A stretch of 64,000 nt of DNA, taken from positions 5,916,501 to 5,980,500 of the forward strand of contig NZ_CP027218.1 of the NCBI RefSeq assembly GCF_004124275.1, in the 5' to 3' direction. The stretch is from Pseudomonas sp. DTU12.3 (GTDB lineage: Bacteria > Pseudomonadota > Gammaproteobacteria > Pseudomonadales > Pseudomonadaceae). Every line of letters starts with the position of its first letter. Positions within the stretch are counted from its first letter, which is position 1. The translations under genes and the position numbers were made by a program. Positions 10,065 to 19,230 of this stretch are shown in pieces. The notes below the pieces were generated by a model. It was not told the DNA's origin. It saw only the letters and a program-made list of their open reading frames with translations, and did not search any database.

Positions 10065-11309
10065 TCACTTGGACGACCACCTCACCGATCCATCCTCACC
10101 AATAAACTCCTCAAATATCTCCTCCCCCACCAAGCGGATCTTCGCGTACCCGTTCAACACCCGCAGCGGATACGCCGGGTCCTTGGCATCTTGCGTCTCC
10201 GACCACAACACCCGCGAATGCCCGTTCAGCTCACTGGAATTGCCATAGGGAATCGCCCCGTGCCCGGCGCAACGCGCGTGCAAACCGCCCTGCTGCGCAT
10301 AAACGATGCCGTTGTGCAGATGCCCCCAATACCAATAGTCCGGCTCACGCCCCAGCGCATCGCACACCGGTTGATACAACGCAGTCTCGTTGTGCCCGGA
10401 AATATCGAAGCCCTGATGATGGCTGAGCACCATGATTTTTTTGCGTTTCGGCAGGCCTTTCATCCACTCGATCTGCGGCTCGTTCAACGTGCCGTCCATG
10501 TACAGGTTCATCGCATCGGACGCATAGGCCGAATCCAGCCCGACCACCAGCCAGTCATCGTTGATCAGCGCAAAATAGCTGGTGCCCTGCTGGCCCGGAA
10601 AACGCTTGGCCAGTTCCTTGAAGTAGCCGTGGGCGCCGCTGTACATCTCGTGATTGGAGTTGAGGGTGAACGAACCGTGGGTGCCCATTGGCCAGCCGGC
10701 CATGTCGACGTCTTCCTGGGAATGACTGCCGGCGTAATAGACATCCCCCAGATGAATGGTGAAGTCGGCGTTGGCCAGTTGCATCTGATTGGCCACGGAG
10801 ACAGCAGGTGCATGACTGTTGAACGGTCCGGTGCCCCAGTCGCCGGCAATCGCCAGGGTCACCTCACGGTCCATTTGCACCACCGCCGGGTCAGTGCCGA
10901 ACGTCGCGTGATGGCGCAGGTTCTCGATCCACTTGAGCAGTGCCTCGCTCCACAACAAATCGAGCAGTTCCCACTTGCGACACCCCAGCAACGTGCCGTC
11001 CTTGAGTACCCTGGTTTGCAGTTGATCCGGCGACTGCGGCAACGGCGTCGCGTTGCCGATGCGCAGGATCGACAAACCGTGGGATAGCTCCCACGGCACC
11101 GCCGGCTCGTCGTCCGGCAACTCGCCGTTTTTCAGCACGTACTGCGCCTGGTCGTGACCGCGCTGGAGCAACTTGATGATGGCCTGGAACTCCTCGGGTT
11201 CCAGTTCGCTGATGAGCTTCATCCAGGCCATTTCCACCCGCGTGAGCAGCCCGTGCAGACGTACTTTGACCTTGTCGTATTCATGCTTCAGATGACCGAC
11301 TGCTGACAT
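10065..11309 (-). CDS. Metallophosphoesterase (calcineurin-like)
   Basis: A 414-residue protein with the five-part metal site of calcineurin-like phosphoesterases: AIAGDWG (about 133), HLGDVYYAGSHS (about 167), SNHEMYSG (about 200), LSHHQGFD (about 285) and YWGHLHNG (about 324). The first 120 residues form a helical N-terminal extension without a recognised domain. No signal peptide or membrane segment is seen. An AGAGGA ribosome site precedes the ATG. It follows the cytochrome gene by 25 bases and is the last gene of the minus-strand cluster with the GMC-hydrolase fusion. The substrate is unknown; a phosphodiester or phosphomonoester product of the same pathway is a guess. Confidence 0.82.
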   Translation of the reverse strand: MSAVGHLKHEYDKVKVRLHGLLTRVEMAWMKLISELEPEEFQAIIKLLQRGHDQAQYVLKNGELPDDEPAVPWELSHGLSILRIGNATPLPQSPDQLQTRVLKDGTLLGCRKWELLDLLWSEALLKWIENLRHHATFGTDPAVVQMDREVTLAIAGDWGTGPFNSHAPAVSVANQMQLANADFTIHLGDVYYAGSHSQEDVDMAGWPMGTHGSFTLNSNHEMYSGAHGYFKELAKRFPGQQGTSYFALINDDWLVVGLDSAYASDAMNLYMDGTLNEPQIEWMKGLPKRKKIMVLSHHQGFDISGHNETALYQPVCDALGREPDYWYWGHLHNGIVYAQQGGLHARCAGHGAIPYGNSSELNGHSRVLWSETQDAKDPAYPLRVLNGYAKIRLVGEEIFEEFIGEDGSVRWSSK

Positions 11310-11334
11310 GACGAAATCCTCTATCCGTAAGACT

Positions 11335-13203
11335 TCACAGGGTTTTCATGAATTCGATCAGCGCCCGCTTGTCGTCGTCCGACAGCGTCGTGCCGTACAG
11401 GTGGCCCGTGTTGTGGTTGCCCTCCAGACGCGTGTCGTATTTGAAGTCGGCCGAGGCCTTGGCCTGGGCGCCGCTGGTAACAAAACCAACGTTGACCGGA
11501 TCGTAGATGTCGGAACCGGTGATGAACGTCTGCGGACGTTTTTCTGGTGGTTGCAGCAAGTCCCACAGCGTCGGCACCGAGCCGTTGTGCAGGTACGGCG
11601 CGCGCAGCCAGACCCCGTCGGTCGGCGTGTTGCTGTAGCTCTGGGTCTTGCGGTAGGCGCCGAAGTCGAACGGCGGTTTCTTGAAGCTGTGGAATGCAGC
11701 CACCAGCCCCGTGGTGAAAGAGTCCAGCCGATGCGGATCGGTGCCGAGCTGGTCGATGTTGGTAGTGACCTGACCGGTATCCGCCCGACCGAAGTCATGA
11801 CAACCGGCGCAGTTGTTGTCCCAGATCGGTTTGCCCTGCGCGACTTTCGCCTGATTCAGCGCCCACGGCCACGCCGGCGCCTTGTGCCCGAGCAGCCAGT
11901 TGGTCACGCGATTGAAGCTCGGCGGCAACACCGATTCCGGCGTCGCGCCCACGGCCATCGCAGCGGCGTAGTTGCGTTCGTGAATCTTGTTGTTATTACC
12001 GTCCCAGTGCAGGTACATCGATTCCCGCGGTTTCTGATTCCACACTTGCGGCAGGTCGACGGTGCCGATGGTCGAGTCATCCGGGAAGCCGAACACGACC
12101 ATTTTCGTCGGGTTGAAGGTATCCGTGCGGCCCGGGCCCTGTTGCGGGCGCAGCTTCTGCCAGGCGTAGGCCTGTTTCTGCTTGAGCAAGGCGCTTTTTG
12201 CCATCGGCATGATCAGGTAGCGGTTATAGAGTTTTTCGAAGAAGCCCAACTGAAACTTGCTGTTGATCGCCGCCATCACCGCGTCGGTGGTGAATTTAGG
12301 GTCGCTGGCGCAATCGTAGGCAAACCATTGGAAGGCTTGCAGTTGCAGGGTATTGGCCGGTGCACTGGGTACATTGACGGCGACGTCACCGGCATTGGCG
12401 CGGTAGGAACCGGTATGGCACAGCGCGCAATTCGGCTCGACCGTCGGGTAGCCGATCTGTCGCTTGGCCATGCCGATCGGCAGATCCTTGCCGTTTTCAA
12501 AAAGGAAGCCGAAGACTTCCCAACCACCGGGCTTGGGCATTTTCTCCGGGCACATCTGCGGCAGTACGGCGAACAGGTAATACGGAATACGCGCTTCGAT
12601 ACCGAGGCCAATGGCGGCGTACTTGTAGTGGTCTTCGTCGGAGGCATATTCCTGCTCGGGAACGACGCGGAGCATCTGATACCAGGTTTCGTAGCCGATA
12701 AAACCGAGCACCGCGACCACGATCAGCGTGCCGACCTTGAAGGCGTGACTCTGCCATTGCCGCGCCCACGCCGCGCGCCACTCGCGCCAGCCATCGCATA
12801 GCAGCGCCCATGGCTGATTCTGCGGCGCGGTGCCCAAGTACAGCAAAATGCCGAGAATCAGAAAGAAGCTCAGGTCGCCCATCAGCATCGGTACGAACAC
12901 CGAACCTTGAATGCTGGTGTTGATCAGGTAAATCCAGAAGATCACCGCGATCAACCGCGTCAGCACACACAGCCAGGAATGCACCACGTAGCGCGGCGCG
13001 TTGAAACCCGACGGCATGTAAAACACGCTGATACCGACCAGCAGCATCCCGGCGTTTTCCAGCCATGGGTCGGAGAGTTGCGGCGGCAGCCCGACCACTG
13101 ATGTCAGCAACCCCGGCGCGAACAGCGCAGGGATGGCGAACACCATGTTCATCGCAATACCGATCCAGATGAAGCGTTGAAACCAGCGGATGTAGCTGTC
13201 CAT
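11335..13203 (-). CDS. Membrane-anchored c-type cytochrome with two CxxCH motifs
   Basis: 622 aa. The first 180 residues hold about five hydrophobic segments (a DoxX/DUF-like membrane part). They are followed by a large periplasmic part with heme motifs CALCH (259-263) and CAGCH (465-469), the second in a cytochrome c peroxidase-like context (HNGSVPTLWDLL). It probably accepts electrons in the periplasm. It lies 25 bases upstream of the phosphoesterase gene and downstream of the GMC-hydrolase gene, with a family A repeat between. I chose ATG 13203 (MDSYIRWFQR) because AAGGA has proper spacing to it; ATG 13212 is three codons upstream but almost touches the ribosome site. Partnership with the GMC enzyme is inferred from context. 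Confidence 0.82.
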   Translation of the reverse strand: MDSYIRWFQRFIWIGIAMNMVFAIPALFAPGLLTSVVGLPPQLSDPWLENAGMLLVGISVFYMPSGFNAPRYVVHSWLCVLTRLIAVIFWIYLINTSIQGSVFVPMLMGDLSFFLILGILLYLGTAPQNQPWALLCDGWREWRAAWARQWQSHAFKVGTLIVVAVLGFIGYETWYQMLRVVPEQEYASDEDHYKYAAIGLGIEARIPYYLFAVLPQMCPEKMPKPGGWEVFGFLFENGKDLPIGMAKRQIGYPTVEPNCALCHTGSYRANAGDVAVNVPSAPANTLQLQAFQWFAYDCASDPKFTTDAVMAAINSKFQLGFFEKLYNRYLIMPMAKSALLKQKQAYAWQKLRPQQGPGRTDTFNPTKMVVFGFPDDSTIGTVDLPQVWNQKPRESMYLHWDGNNNKIHERNYAAAMAVGATPESVLPPSFNRVTNWLLGHKAPAWPWALNQAKVAQGKPIWDNNCAGCHDFGRADTGQVTTNIDQLGTDPHRLDSFTTGLVAAFHSFKKPPFDFGAYRKTQSYSNTPTDGVWLRAPYLHNGSVPTLWDLLQPPEKRPQTFITGSDIYDPVNVGFVTSGAQAKASADFKYDTRLEGNHNTGHLYGTTLSDDDKRALIEFMKTL

Positions 13204-13244
13204 ATCATCCATTTCCTTGTCTGAATTGCGAACACGACACCGCA

Positions 13245-13321
13245 CCTGTAGGAGCTGCCGCAGGCTGCGATCTTTTGCCCTTCAAGATCAAAAGATCGCA
13301 GCCTGCGGCAGCTCCTACAGG
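13245..13321. repeat. Family A inverted repeat
   Basis: Arms CCTGTAGGAGCTGCCGCAGG and inverse, separated by CCCTTCAAGA. It sits seven bases past the GMC-hydrolase stop codon, between two genes of the same strand. Confidence 0.9.
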
Positions 13322-13327
13322 AGAGGG

Positions 13328-16300
13328 TCAGGCCTGGGCAGTTTTCTCCAGGTGTTCAAGGATGATCGGGTAGACATCGACCACCGCGTTCTTGCCGAAC
13401 ATGCAGTCGATGTGGCCATAGCCCGGCACCACTTGCCGGCTGTAACGCTCCGGCCCGTGCATATCGCACAAACGCTGGTAGGTCTTGAGAGTACTTTCCG
13501 GCAGGTAACACTGGTTCTCCGCCCCGCTGATAAAGCAGATCGGCATGGTCAGCCGATCAAAGTGCGGCATGTACACATCGTTGCCTTTGAAATCCACCAG
13601 ATGCCCTTTGCGCACGATCAGCGCCAGATGCTCGAAGGTCTCGATGTTCGACTCGCCGAACAACTCGTGCAGGTTGTCGTGCAGGGTTTCGTTAAGGGTG
13701 TCGTGGCGATACAGCGAGGCGTACATGAAGGTGATGCGGTGGCACACCGGATTGGTGCAATAGCCCTGCGCTTCGATCCGCGCGTAACCGTTGAGGGCCT
13801 TGTCGTAGAGTTTGTTGAACCAGTTTTCCTTGCTGTCGGCGTAAGCGGTCATCGACTTGATGCCGATGGCATCGAGCATCCCCGGCAAATGCAGACCGGC
13901 TTTCAATCCGGTGGCGGTAGCAACCACAGTGTCCGCAGCAATCTGCGAGCAGACCACCGAACGCACGCCCTGCAAACCGGCGAGCAGCGACATGAAGAAC
14001 GTCGTCGCGCCGTAGCAATGCACCACGCACTGCACATCTTTTGCTTGGGTTTGCTGCTGAATCTGCGCAATGGCCGCCTTGAAGTCGTATTGCGCGATCT
14101 GATCGCCGTTCCACTCCTTCTTGCTCGTCGGCAACAGAATGCTCACGCGAAAATCCAGCAGCCAGACGTCGTAGTCGTGCTTGCACAGGTATTCGAGCAG
14201 GTTGGTTTGAATGGTGTCGGTGGAAAAGATGTTCGAGCCCACACCCAAGCCATGCACCAGCATCACCGGGCCTTTGCTGCCGGCCTGATAACGCGTCAGG
14301 CGCAATTCGACGCCATCCTCGGTGGGGAAGAAATGCACAGCCGGAACCGGTGCATCCAGCGGCCGCTTCAACCGTGGCGGTGCATCCGGATTAAAGTAGA
14401 TATCGCCGGCAAACACGCCGCCGTAGCTTTCCCAGAGAATCCCGGCGAAGAACTTGCCGAACCGCGCCAGCCCTTCGATGCGCTCACGTTCGTTACGCGC
14501 ATTGAGAACCTTCATGGTGGTCATCTGCTTGGCGAAATCGGTCGGATGAATGTGCATCACCCCGGAGCCGATCACCTCGCCGGTCCTGTCGGGGCCGCGA
14601 TACAGCGTCACGTATAGCGTGCTGGTGTCGTGCCAGATGTTCAGCACGCCATTGTCTTCCGGCACGGTTTTGAAGGCGCTGAAGAAATAGTCGTTGCCGT
14701 CCTCGGCAGTCAGTTTCATGTCGTATTTCATGTGGCGTGTATCGACCTGCTGCTCGAATTGTTCGAACAGGTTGAACACGCCGTTACTCGCGGTCAGCGG
14801 CTGTGCTGAAAGCGCCGGGGCGATGACGGTGCCGACAATCGTGGCCGCGTGCTCGGGTTCCTTGATCATCCGGTTGAGGTCGTTAGCGGTGATGGTCAGG
14901 GTGAAATCGATCGGCGAGTTATCCGCCTCGCCGCGTTTGGCTGCCGCTTCGTAGACTTTCAGATCGGTGCTTTGCGCCGCGGTGAAGGCGCGGGAGAAGT
15001 AACCTTTCATGGTTTCGGTGAACTGCACGCCAAGGGTTGGCGGCGCCACCGGTTTGCGCGGGGCCGACGGCAGTGTGTAGTCGATCTGCCAGCCACGGTC
15101 GGCGGCGAGCAAACCCATGTTGCGTTCACTCACGGCAGAGATGGTCAGCAGCGGATTGACCGCCAGCGACGTCGGAATCACCGCGCCGTCAGTCACGTAC
15201 AAATTGGTGTAGACATCGGTGCCACTGGCGCCGCTGAACACCTGGCCTTTGTGATTGACCACGCCTTGCGCGGCGTCTTCAGCCATCACGCAACCGCCCA
15301 ACGGATGCACGGAGACGATGCTGTGCTTGAGCAGCTTGGTCCAGATCGGATTCTCCACCCACACGCCGCCCAACGCCTTGGTGCTCTGCTGCAAACGCTG
15401 GTTACCGAGTTTGAAGTTCTCCTGCTCGCCAACGCCGGGCCAATCGATGCGCAGTTGATCTTTGTTGTCGAGGACCATCCGCCCCTGACCGCTGTCGTGG
15501 CTCATGATCAGGTAGGTCTGCATGTTGTGCAGCGCGCCGTAATACGGGCCGCGCAGGAAGCTTTCGGCTTCGCGCTCCTTGTACTTCACCTTGCCGTTGA
15601 AGCTGTCATCGGTGGCCACGCCGATCATCTCGGCGAAACCCGCCATGCTCGTCACCATCGGCCGGCCGAGCGCGCCGGGGATCGAGCCTTCTTCGATGAC
15701 CATGCGGCTGCGCCAGTCGCCTTCGGTGCGCATGTCGATGACCGAGGTGATGCACGGGCCGACCGGGTGCAGTTCCTTGGCCGAATGTGCGCCGAAACCG
15801 ATGCCGTTGATGACCTGCTCGCAGTTGTGGCCGAAGCCGAGGATGTCGCCGTTGCCGCTCATGTTCTCACCGAGCTGGCCGGACATCAGCACGCCTTTGT
15901 CGCGCGAACGCAGGAGGATTTCGGTCGAGCCAAGTGTGCCGGCGGAGACCACGACGATATCGGCCTTCACGAACAACGTCGGCGCGCTGAACATTTCACG
16001 CCCGCTGTCGAGGTACTGGAAATGCACGATCCAGCCGTCACCATCGCGCTCCAGATGGCGCACCTCGGCCTGACAGAAAATCTCCGCGCCGTGGTTCCAG
16101 GCGTCCGGCAGATAATTCATCAGCGTGGTGTTCTTGGCTTTGTTGTTACAGCCCGAGACGCAGTCGCCGCACTGGTTGCACGGCAGCTGCTCGACACCGA
16201 CGTGGTTGAGGTTATTCGGCAACTTGTCGAAGGTCACGTTGATCGGCGGCCTGTAGAAATGCGCACCTTGCTTGAGAAAGTCAGCCGACTTCTTGTTGGC

Positions 16301-16780
16301 GTCGAGCTTGGGCAGGTTCGGCGAAGTGCTCGGATAAGGAGTGGGTTTGAGCATCTCGCGAGCGCGGGCATAACCGTCCTTGAGCAACGTGTCGCGGTGT
16401 TCACGCACGGCTTGCGGCCAGCGCGGGTCATCGAATACGCCGGGTTCCGGTTCAAGGGCAACGTTAGCGTTGATCAGCGACGTGCCGCCGAGACCGCAAC
16501 CGACCACGACGTTTTGCTGGGCGTTGACGTGCAAGTCGAACAGCCCGGTGCGCGAACCGATATGACCATCCGGGTCATGCACCTGCAGCTCTTCGGTGGC
16601 GGCGATCATGGTGTTGGGGTATTCGCCGGGCTGGATTTCCCGGCCGCGTTCGAGCAGGCACACACGTTTGCCGGCACGGGACAGGCGCGACGCAGCAATG
16701 CCGCCGCCGTAACCCGAGCCAATGACAATCACATCGTAGTGTTCCTTGATCTCGCTGATGGGCGTTGCGATCCGTGTCAT
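13328..16780 (-). CDS. GMC (cholesterol-oxidase-like) oxidoreductase fused to alpha/beta hydrolase
   Basis: 1150 aa in three parts. Residues 1 to about 570 are a GMC flavoprotein: FAD motif GSGYGG (21-26), GCGLGGTSLINANV (about 94-107), a four-Cys cluster C201-x2-C204-x2-C207-x3-C211, and HPLGGCVMAEDA plus NPLLTISA near its end, as in cholesterol-oxidase-like enzymes. Residues about 600-815 form a beta-rich linker domain I do not recognise. Residues about 820-1150 are an alpha/beta hydrolase with oxyanion motif VHGLG, a nucleophile elbow VHC922YGA with Cys instead of Ser, and a candidate catalytic H1123 in GYGHID. No signal peptide is seen. ATG 16780 is preferred because AGAGG has good spacing; ATG 16789 overlaps that site. 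First gene of the cluster. Substrate unknown; a sterol-like or lipid ester/alcohol is only a guess. Confidence 0.85.
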   Translation of the reverse strand: MTRIATPISEIKEHYDVIVIGSGYGGGIAASRLSRAGKRVCLLERGREIQPGEYPNTMIAATEELQVHDPDGHIGSRTGLFDLHVNAQQNVVVGCGLGGTSLINANVALEPEPGVFDDPRWPQAVREHRDTLLKDGYARAREMLKPTPYPSTSPNLPKLDANKKSADFLKQGAHFYRPPINVTFDKLPNNLNHVGVEQLPCNQCGDCVSGCNNKAKNTTLMNYLPDAWNHGAEIFCQAEVRHLERDGDGWIVHFQYLDSGREMFSAPTLFVKADIVVVSAGTLGSTEILLRSRDKGVLMSGQLGENMSGNGDILGFGHNCEQVINGIGFGAHSAKELHPVGPCITSVIDMRTEGDWRSRMVIEEGSIPGALGRPMVTSMAGFAEMIGVATDDSFNGKVKYKEREAESFLRGPYYGALHNMQTYLIMSHDSGQGRMVLDNKDQLRIDWPGVGEQENFKLGNQRLQQSTKALGGVWVENPIWTKLLKHSIVSVHPLGGCVMAEDAAQGVVNHKGQVFSGASGTDVYTNLYVTDGAVIPTSLAVNPLLTISAVSERNMGLLAADRGWQIDYTLPSAPRKPVAPPTLGVQFTETMKGYFSRAFTAAQSTDLKVYEAAAKRGEADNSPIDFTLTITANDLNRMIKEPEHAATIVGTVIAPALSAQPLTASNGVFNLFEQFEQQVDTRHMKYDMKLTAEDGNDYFFSAFKTVPEDNGVLNIWHDTSTLYVTLYRGPDRTGEVIGSGVMHIHPTDFAKQMTTMKVLNARNERERIEGLARFGKFFAGILWESYGGVFAGDIYFNPDAPPRLKRPLDAPVPAVHFFPTEDGVELRLTRYQAGSKGPVMLVHGLGVGSNIFSTDTIQTNLLEYLCKHDYDVWLLDFRVSILLPTSKKEWNGDQIAQYDFKAAIAQIQQQTQAKDVQCVVHCYGATTFFMSLLAGLQGVRSVVCSQIAADTVVATATGLKAGLHLPGMLDAIGIKSMTAYADSKENWFNKLYDKALNGYARIEAQGYCTNPVCHRITFMYASLYRHDTLNETLHDNLHELFGESNIETFEHLALIVRKGHLVDFKGNDVYMPHFDRLTMPICFISGAENQCYLPESTLKTYQRLCDMHGPERYSRQVVPGYGHIDCMFGKNAVVDVYPIILEHLEKTAQA

Positions 16781-16989
16781 GGGGTGCATCCTCTAATCAG
16801 GCAGATGGGGCAACTCTGCGGTTGCCTGCAATCATTGGGCGAACGGACACCTGGCCACCAGATCAAGTCCGGCGACAGCACAGCGGTCTGGCAGGTTGGC
16901 GCGCTACAGGCGAGCGTGCTGATTGGCGGCACGACGCAGCGTGCGCTTGCGGGGAAAGGGCGGGGAGCGGTGTGAGCGACTATCCATCA

Positions 16990-17725
16990 TGCGTTCTCCC
17001 AGAACCTGATGTGGATAAGTGACGGCTGTCCTTGTGCCATTGCAGTGAAGACAGCAGCGGATTCGAAGTCAAGGCAACGCCTTAGAACTGTATGAAATGT
17101 GATCAAGTGCCGTTTGCACTATGACGGGCGGGGCTTATCGGGTTCGACGAACAAGTTATCCACATAGCCACCCACAGCAAATGGGGGTAACTGTGGATGA
17201 GTGGGAAAATAACTGGCTGATTTGCGAAGAAAAATCGTGACTTATCCAGAAGGACGGTTTGCGAGGCGCATTGGTCGTTTTTTGATCACATCCTTGTAAG
17301 CCCCGGCCTGCATGGCCTGTAGCAGATGGCGAACACGTTATCCACAGAAGCGCCAACAGAGATCGGGGGTAACTTTGCCTTGTCTGTGGAAAAACCCGCA
17401 AGGCTGTGAAAAATCAGTCTTCGATAGACAATTTGTCGAACACAACCGTAAATTGAGCAAATATTGACCAATACTCTGTAAGCCACGTTTTATAAGGCTC
17501 GCAGCGGATAGCGAACATCTTATCCACAGAAGCGCCAACAGAGATTGGGGGCAACTTACGCCGTTATCCTGAGGAAAACCCTCGGAAAAACCGCCACTTA
17601 GGCTGGTCGTTTTTTGATCTGCGGGCTGCAAGCCACGATTGACGTGACTTGCAGTGAGGCGCGAACACCTTATCCACAGACTGACCAACAGGGATTGTGC
17701 GTAAACGCTGGCCGGTGGATAACCG
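16990..17725. repeat. DnaA-box cluster in diverged tandem repeats (949-bp gene-free stretch)
   Basis: No gene is supported between 16781 and 17729. Perfect TTATCCACA boxes lie at 17156, 17338, 17520 and 17670 (plus strand) and 17010-17018 (minus strand). One-mismatch boxes lie at 17192-17200 (minus), 17242-17250 (plus) and 17714-17722 (minus). The four plus-strand boxes are 182, 182 and 150 bases apart. Three share the context GCGAACA-N2-TTATCCACAGA, then CCAACAG; the first is more diverged. Units also share TTTTTTGATC and TGTAAGCC-type segments. This is far more boxes than chance predicts in 0.7 kb. A DnaA-titration or origin-related role is inferred. Confidence 0.7.
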
Positions 17726-17729
17726 AACG

Positions 17730-18296
17730 TTAAGCGCGGTGCATCAGATAAGCCGCACCGGTCACCCGAATCAGCGGATGCGGTGCCACTTGGCAGGTTT
17801 TGATGATGCCGAAGCCATGGCGCTCGTAGAAACGCCGCGCACCGGTATTGGCCGCATAGTCGATCAGGCTCAAACCGTTGAGCGCCAACTGATCGGCGCG
17901 CGCCTGGGCATGCAGGAGGAACTGCAAGCCCAACCCCTGATTGCGCCAGCCTTCATATAGCGCCAGGCTGGAGATGTACAACGAATCCGCTACTTCCATA
18001 TCGGCATACGGCGCCAGCACCGGATCGGTGGGCGGCGTCGGATCGGGATCTTCGCGCATGGCATAGCTGTGCATCATGCCAACGACCCGCCCATTGGCCT
18101 CAGCGATCAGGCAGTTCTGCCAAGAGAAATCCACGTCGTCGCGGGCATAACGCCGTTCGCCGACATCCAGCAGCGCTTCCCCAGGCTCGGCCAACTGACT
18201 CCAGATGTAATCCGCAGCCCCCTCCGAGGAAATCTGAAACAAGCGGGCAATCTCACGCGCATCCGTACGCCGCGCAGGTCGAAACTCGACGGTCAT
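17730..18296 (-). CDS. GNAT-family acetyltransferase
   Basis: 188 aa single-domain acetyl-CoA-dependent N-acetyltransferase. Motif A is in WRNQGLGLQFLLHAQARAD (the acetyl-CoA loop, about residues 125-143), and ARRFYERHGFGI near residue 162 is the usual GNAT motif B. The N-terminus FRPARRTDAREIARL is typical. The acceptor is unknown. Its stop codon lies a few bases from the DnaA-box repeat region, and a family A-type repeat separates it from etfB upstream. Confidence 0.85.
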   Translation of the reverse strand: MTVEFRPARRTDAREIARLFQISSEGAADYIWSQLAEPGEALLDVGERRYARDDVDFSWQNCLIAEANGRVVGMMHSYAMREDPDPTPPTDPVLAPYADMEVADSLYISSLALYEGWRNQGLGLQFLLHAQARADQLALNGLSLIDYAANTGARRFYERHGFGIIKTCQVAPHPLIRVTGAAYLMHRA

Positions 18297-18326
18297 TCAC
18301 ATTATTCCTGTGGCAAACCCACTGAC

Positions 18327-18429
18327 CTGTAGGAGTTGACGAGTGCAACGAGGCTGCGATCTTTTGATCTTGTTTTCAAAGATCAACGTCAAAAGATCGC
18401 AGCCTCGTTGCACTCGTCAGCTCCTACAG
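18327..18429. repeat. Family A repeat, variant arm
   Basis: CTGTAGGAGTTGACGAGTGC... and its inverse; the arm contains an extra GAGTGCAACGAGG segment compared with other family A copies, changed in both arms together, so pairing is kept. It lies between the acetyltransferase gene and etfB. Confidence 0.85.
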
Positions 18430-18450
18430 AGATTTGGGGGGTGTCGGGGG

Positions 18451-19221
18451 CTAGCGGACGACGCCTTCTTCAATCAGCAACTTGAGGATGGCTTCGGCAC
18501 CGGCCTGCGGGGTGACGCCTTTGAGCACTTGTCCACCGCCGCCACTGGCTTTGGCGGTAGCGGCTTTCATGCGGTCGGCGCCGCTTTTGGCTTTGATCAC
18601 TTTCAAGCGTTTAGGCCGTGGTTTGGCCGATTGCAGGGTGGCAACCGCGAGAAGTTCATCGTCGACAACCTCGACATCAGCAGCCTCCAGAATTCCGCGT
18701 CGCGCCGGGCCGTAAGCGCTTTGCCGTGGCTTCGGCGCGGCGTTATCCACAGTCGCGAGGAACGGCAGCTTCACCTTCAAGCGCCGCCGTTGCCCGCGCG
18801 GTAACGCTTGCAGCACCAGCGCCGAGCCGTCGTTGATCGATTCGACCTGCGCCAGCCCCACCACCAGCGGCCAGCCCAGACCTTCCGCCAGCAGGAACGG
18901 CAACATCCCCGAACCTTCACCGGTTTCCGCCTGGCTGCCGGTCAGTACAACTTGGGCGCCCGCTTCGCGCAGGTACGCAGTCAGCGCCGGCAAAGCATCA
19001 GCGCCAGCAGGCTGCTCGAGCACGTGCATCTGCTCCAGGCCCATGCCCAGATAGGCGCGCAACGCCGGTTCCGCAACGTCGCCGGCATGCAGCACTTGCA
19101 GGTTATCCCCAGCCAGTTGCAGACCGAGTTCCACGGCGCGCGCGTCCTGATCGGCGCGGCGCGGCCGCCCGGAGGTCGGGTGGGCGCCAATTGAAACCAG
19201 ACTGATAATCTTCGTGTTCAT
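18451..19221 (-). CDS. etfB: Electron transfer flavoprotein beta subunit (dimethylglycine pathway)
   Basis: Beta subunit (256 aa) of an ETF accepting electrons from dimethylglycine demethylase. The sequence shows the ETF-beta core: VSIGAHPTSGRPRR, DQDARAVELGLQLA, VLTGSQAETGEGSGMLPFLLAEGLGWP (AMP/ETF-beta signature region, about 93-120). The C-terminal Lys/Arg-rich segment PKPRQSAYG is also typical. It is nine bases after etfA in the dgcA-dgcB-etfA-etfB order seen in Pseudomonas. The general fatty-acid ETF is usually encoded elsewhere, so this is a dedicated pair (inference). Confidence 0.9.
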   Translation of the reverse strand: MNTKIISLVSIGAHPTSGRPRRADQDARAVELGLQLAGDNLQVLHAGDVAEPALRAYLGMGLEQMHVLEQPAGADALPALTAYLREAGAQVVLTGSQAETGEGSGMLPFLLAEGLGWPLVVGLAQVESINDGSALVLQALPRGQRRRLKVKLPFLATVDNAAPKPRQSAYGPARRGILEAADVEVVDDELLAVATLQSAKPRPKRLKVIKAKSGADRMKAATAKASGGGGQVLKGVTPQAGAEAILKLLIEEGVVR

Positions 19222-19230
19222 AGCGTTTCC

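Noticed and set aside
14849..16975. Open plus-strand frame of about 700 codons opposite the GMC-hydrolase gene
   Set aside because: Antisense shadow; the minus-strand frame has clear FAD and hydrolase motifs, this one has none.
17156..17678. Plasmid iterons or an integrated plasmid origin
   Set aside because: The repeated core is the DnaA box itself and no rep or par gene is near, so the chromosomal DnaA explanation is simpler.
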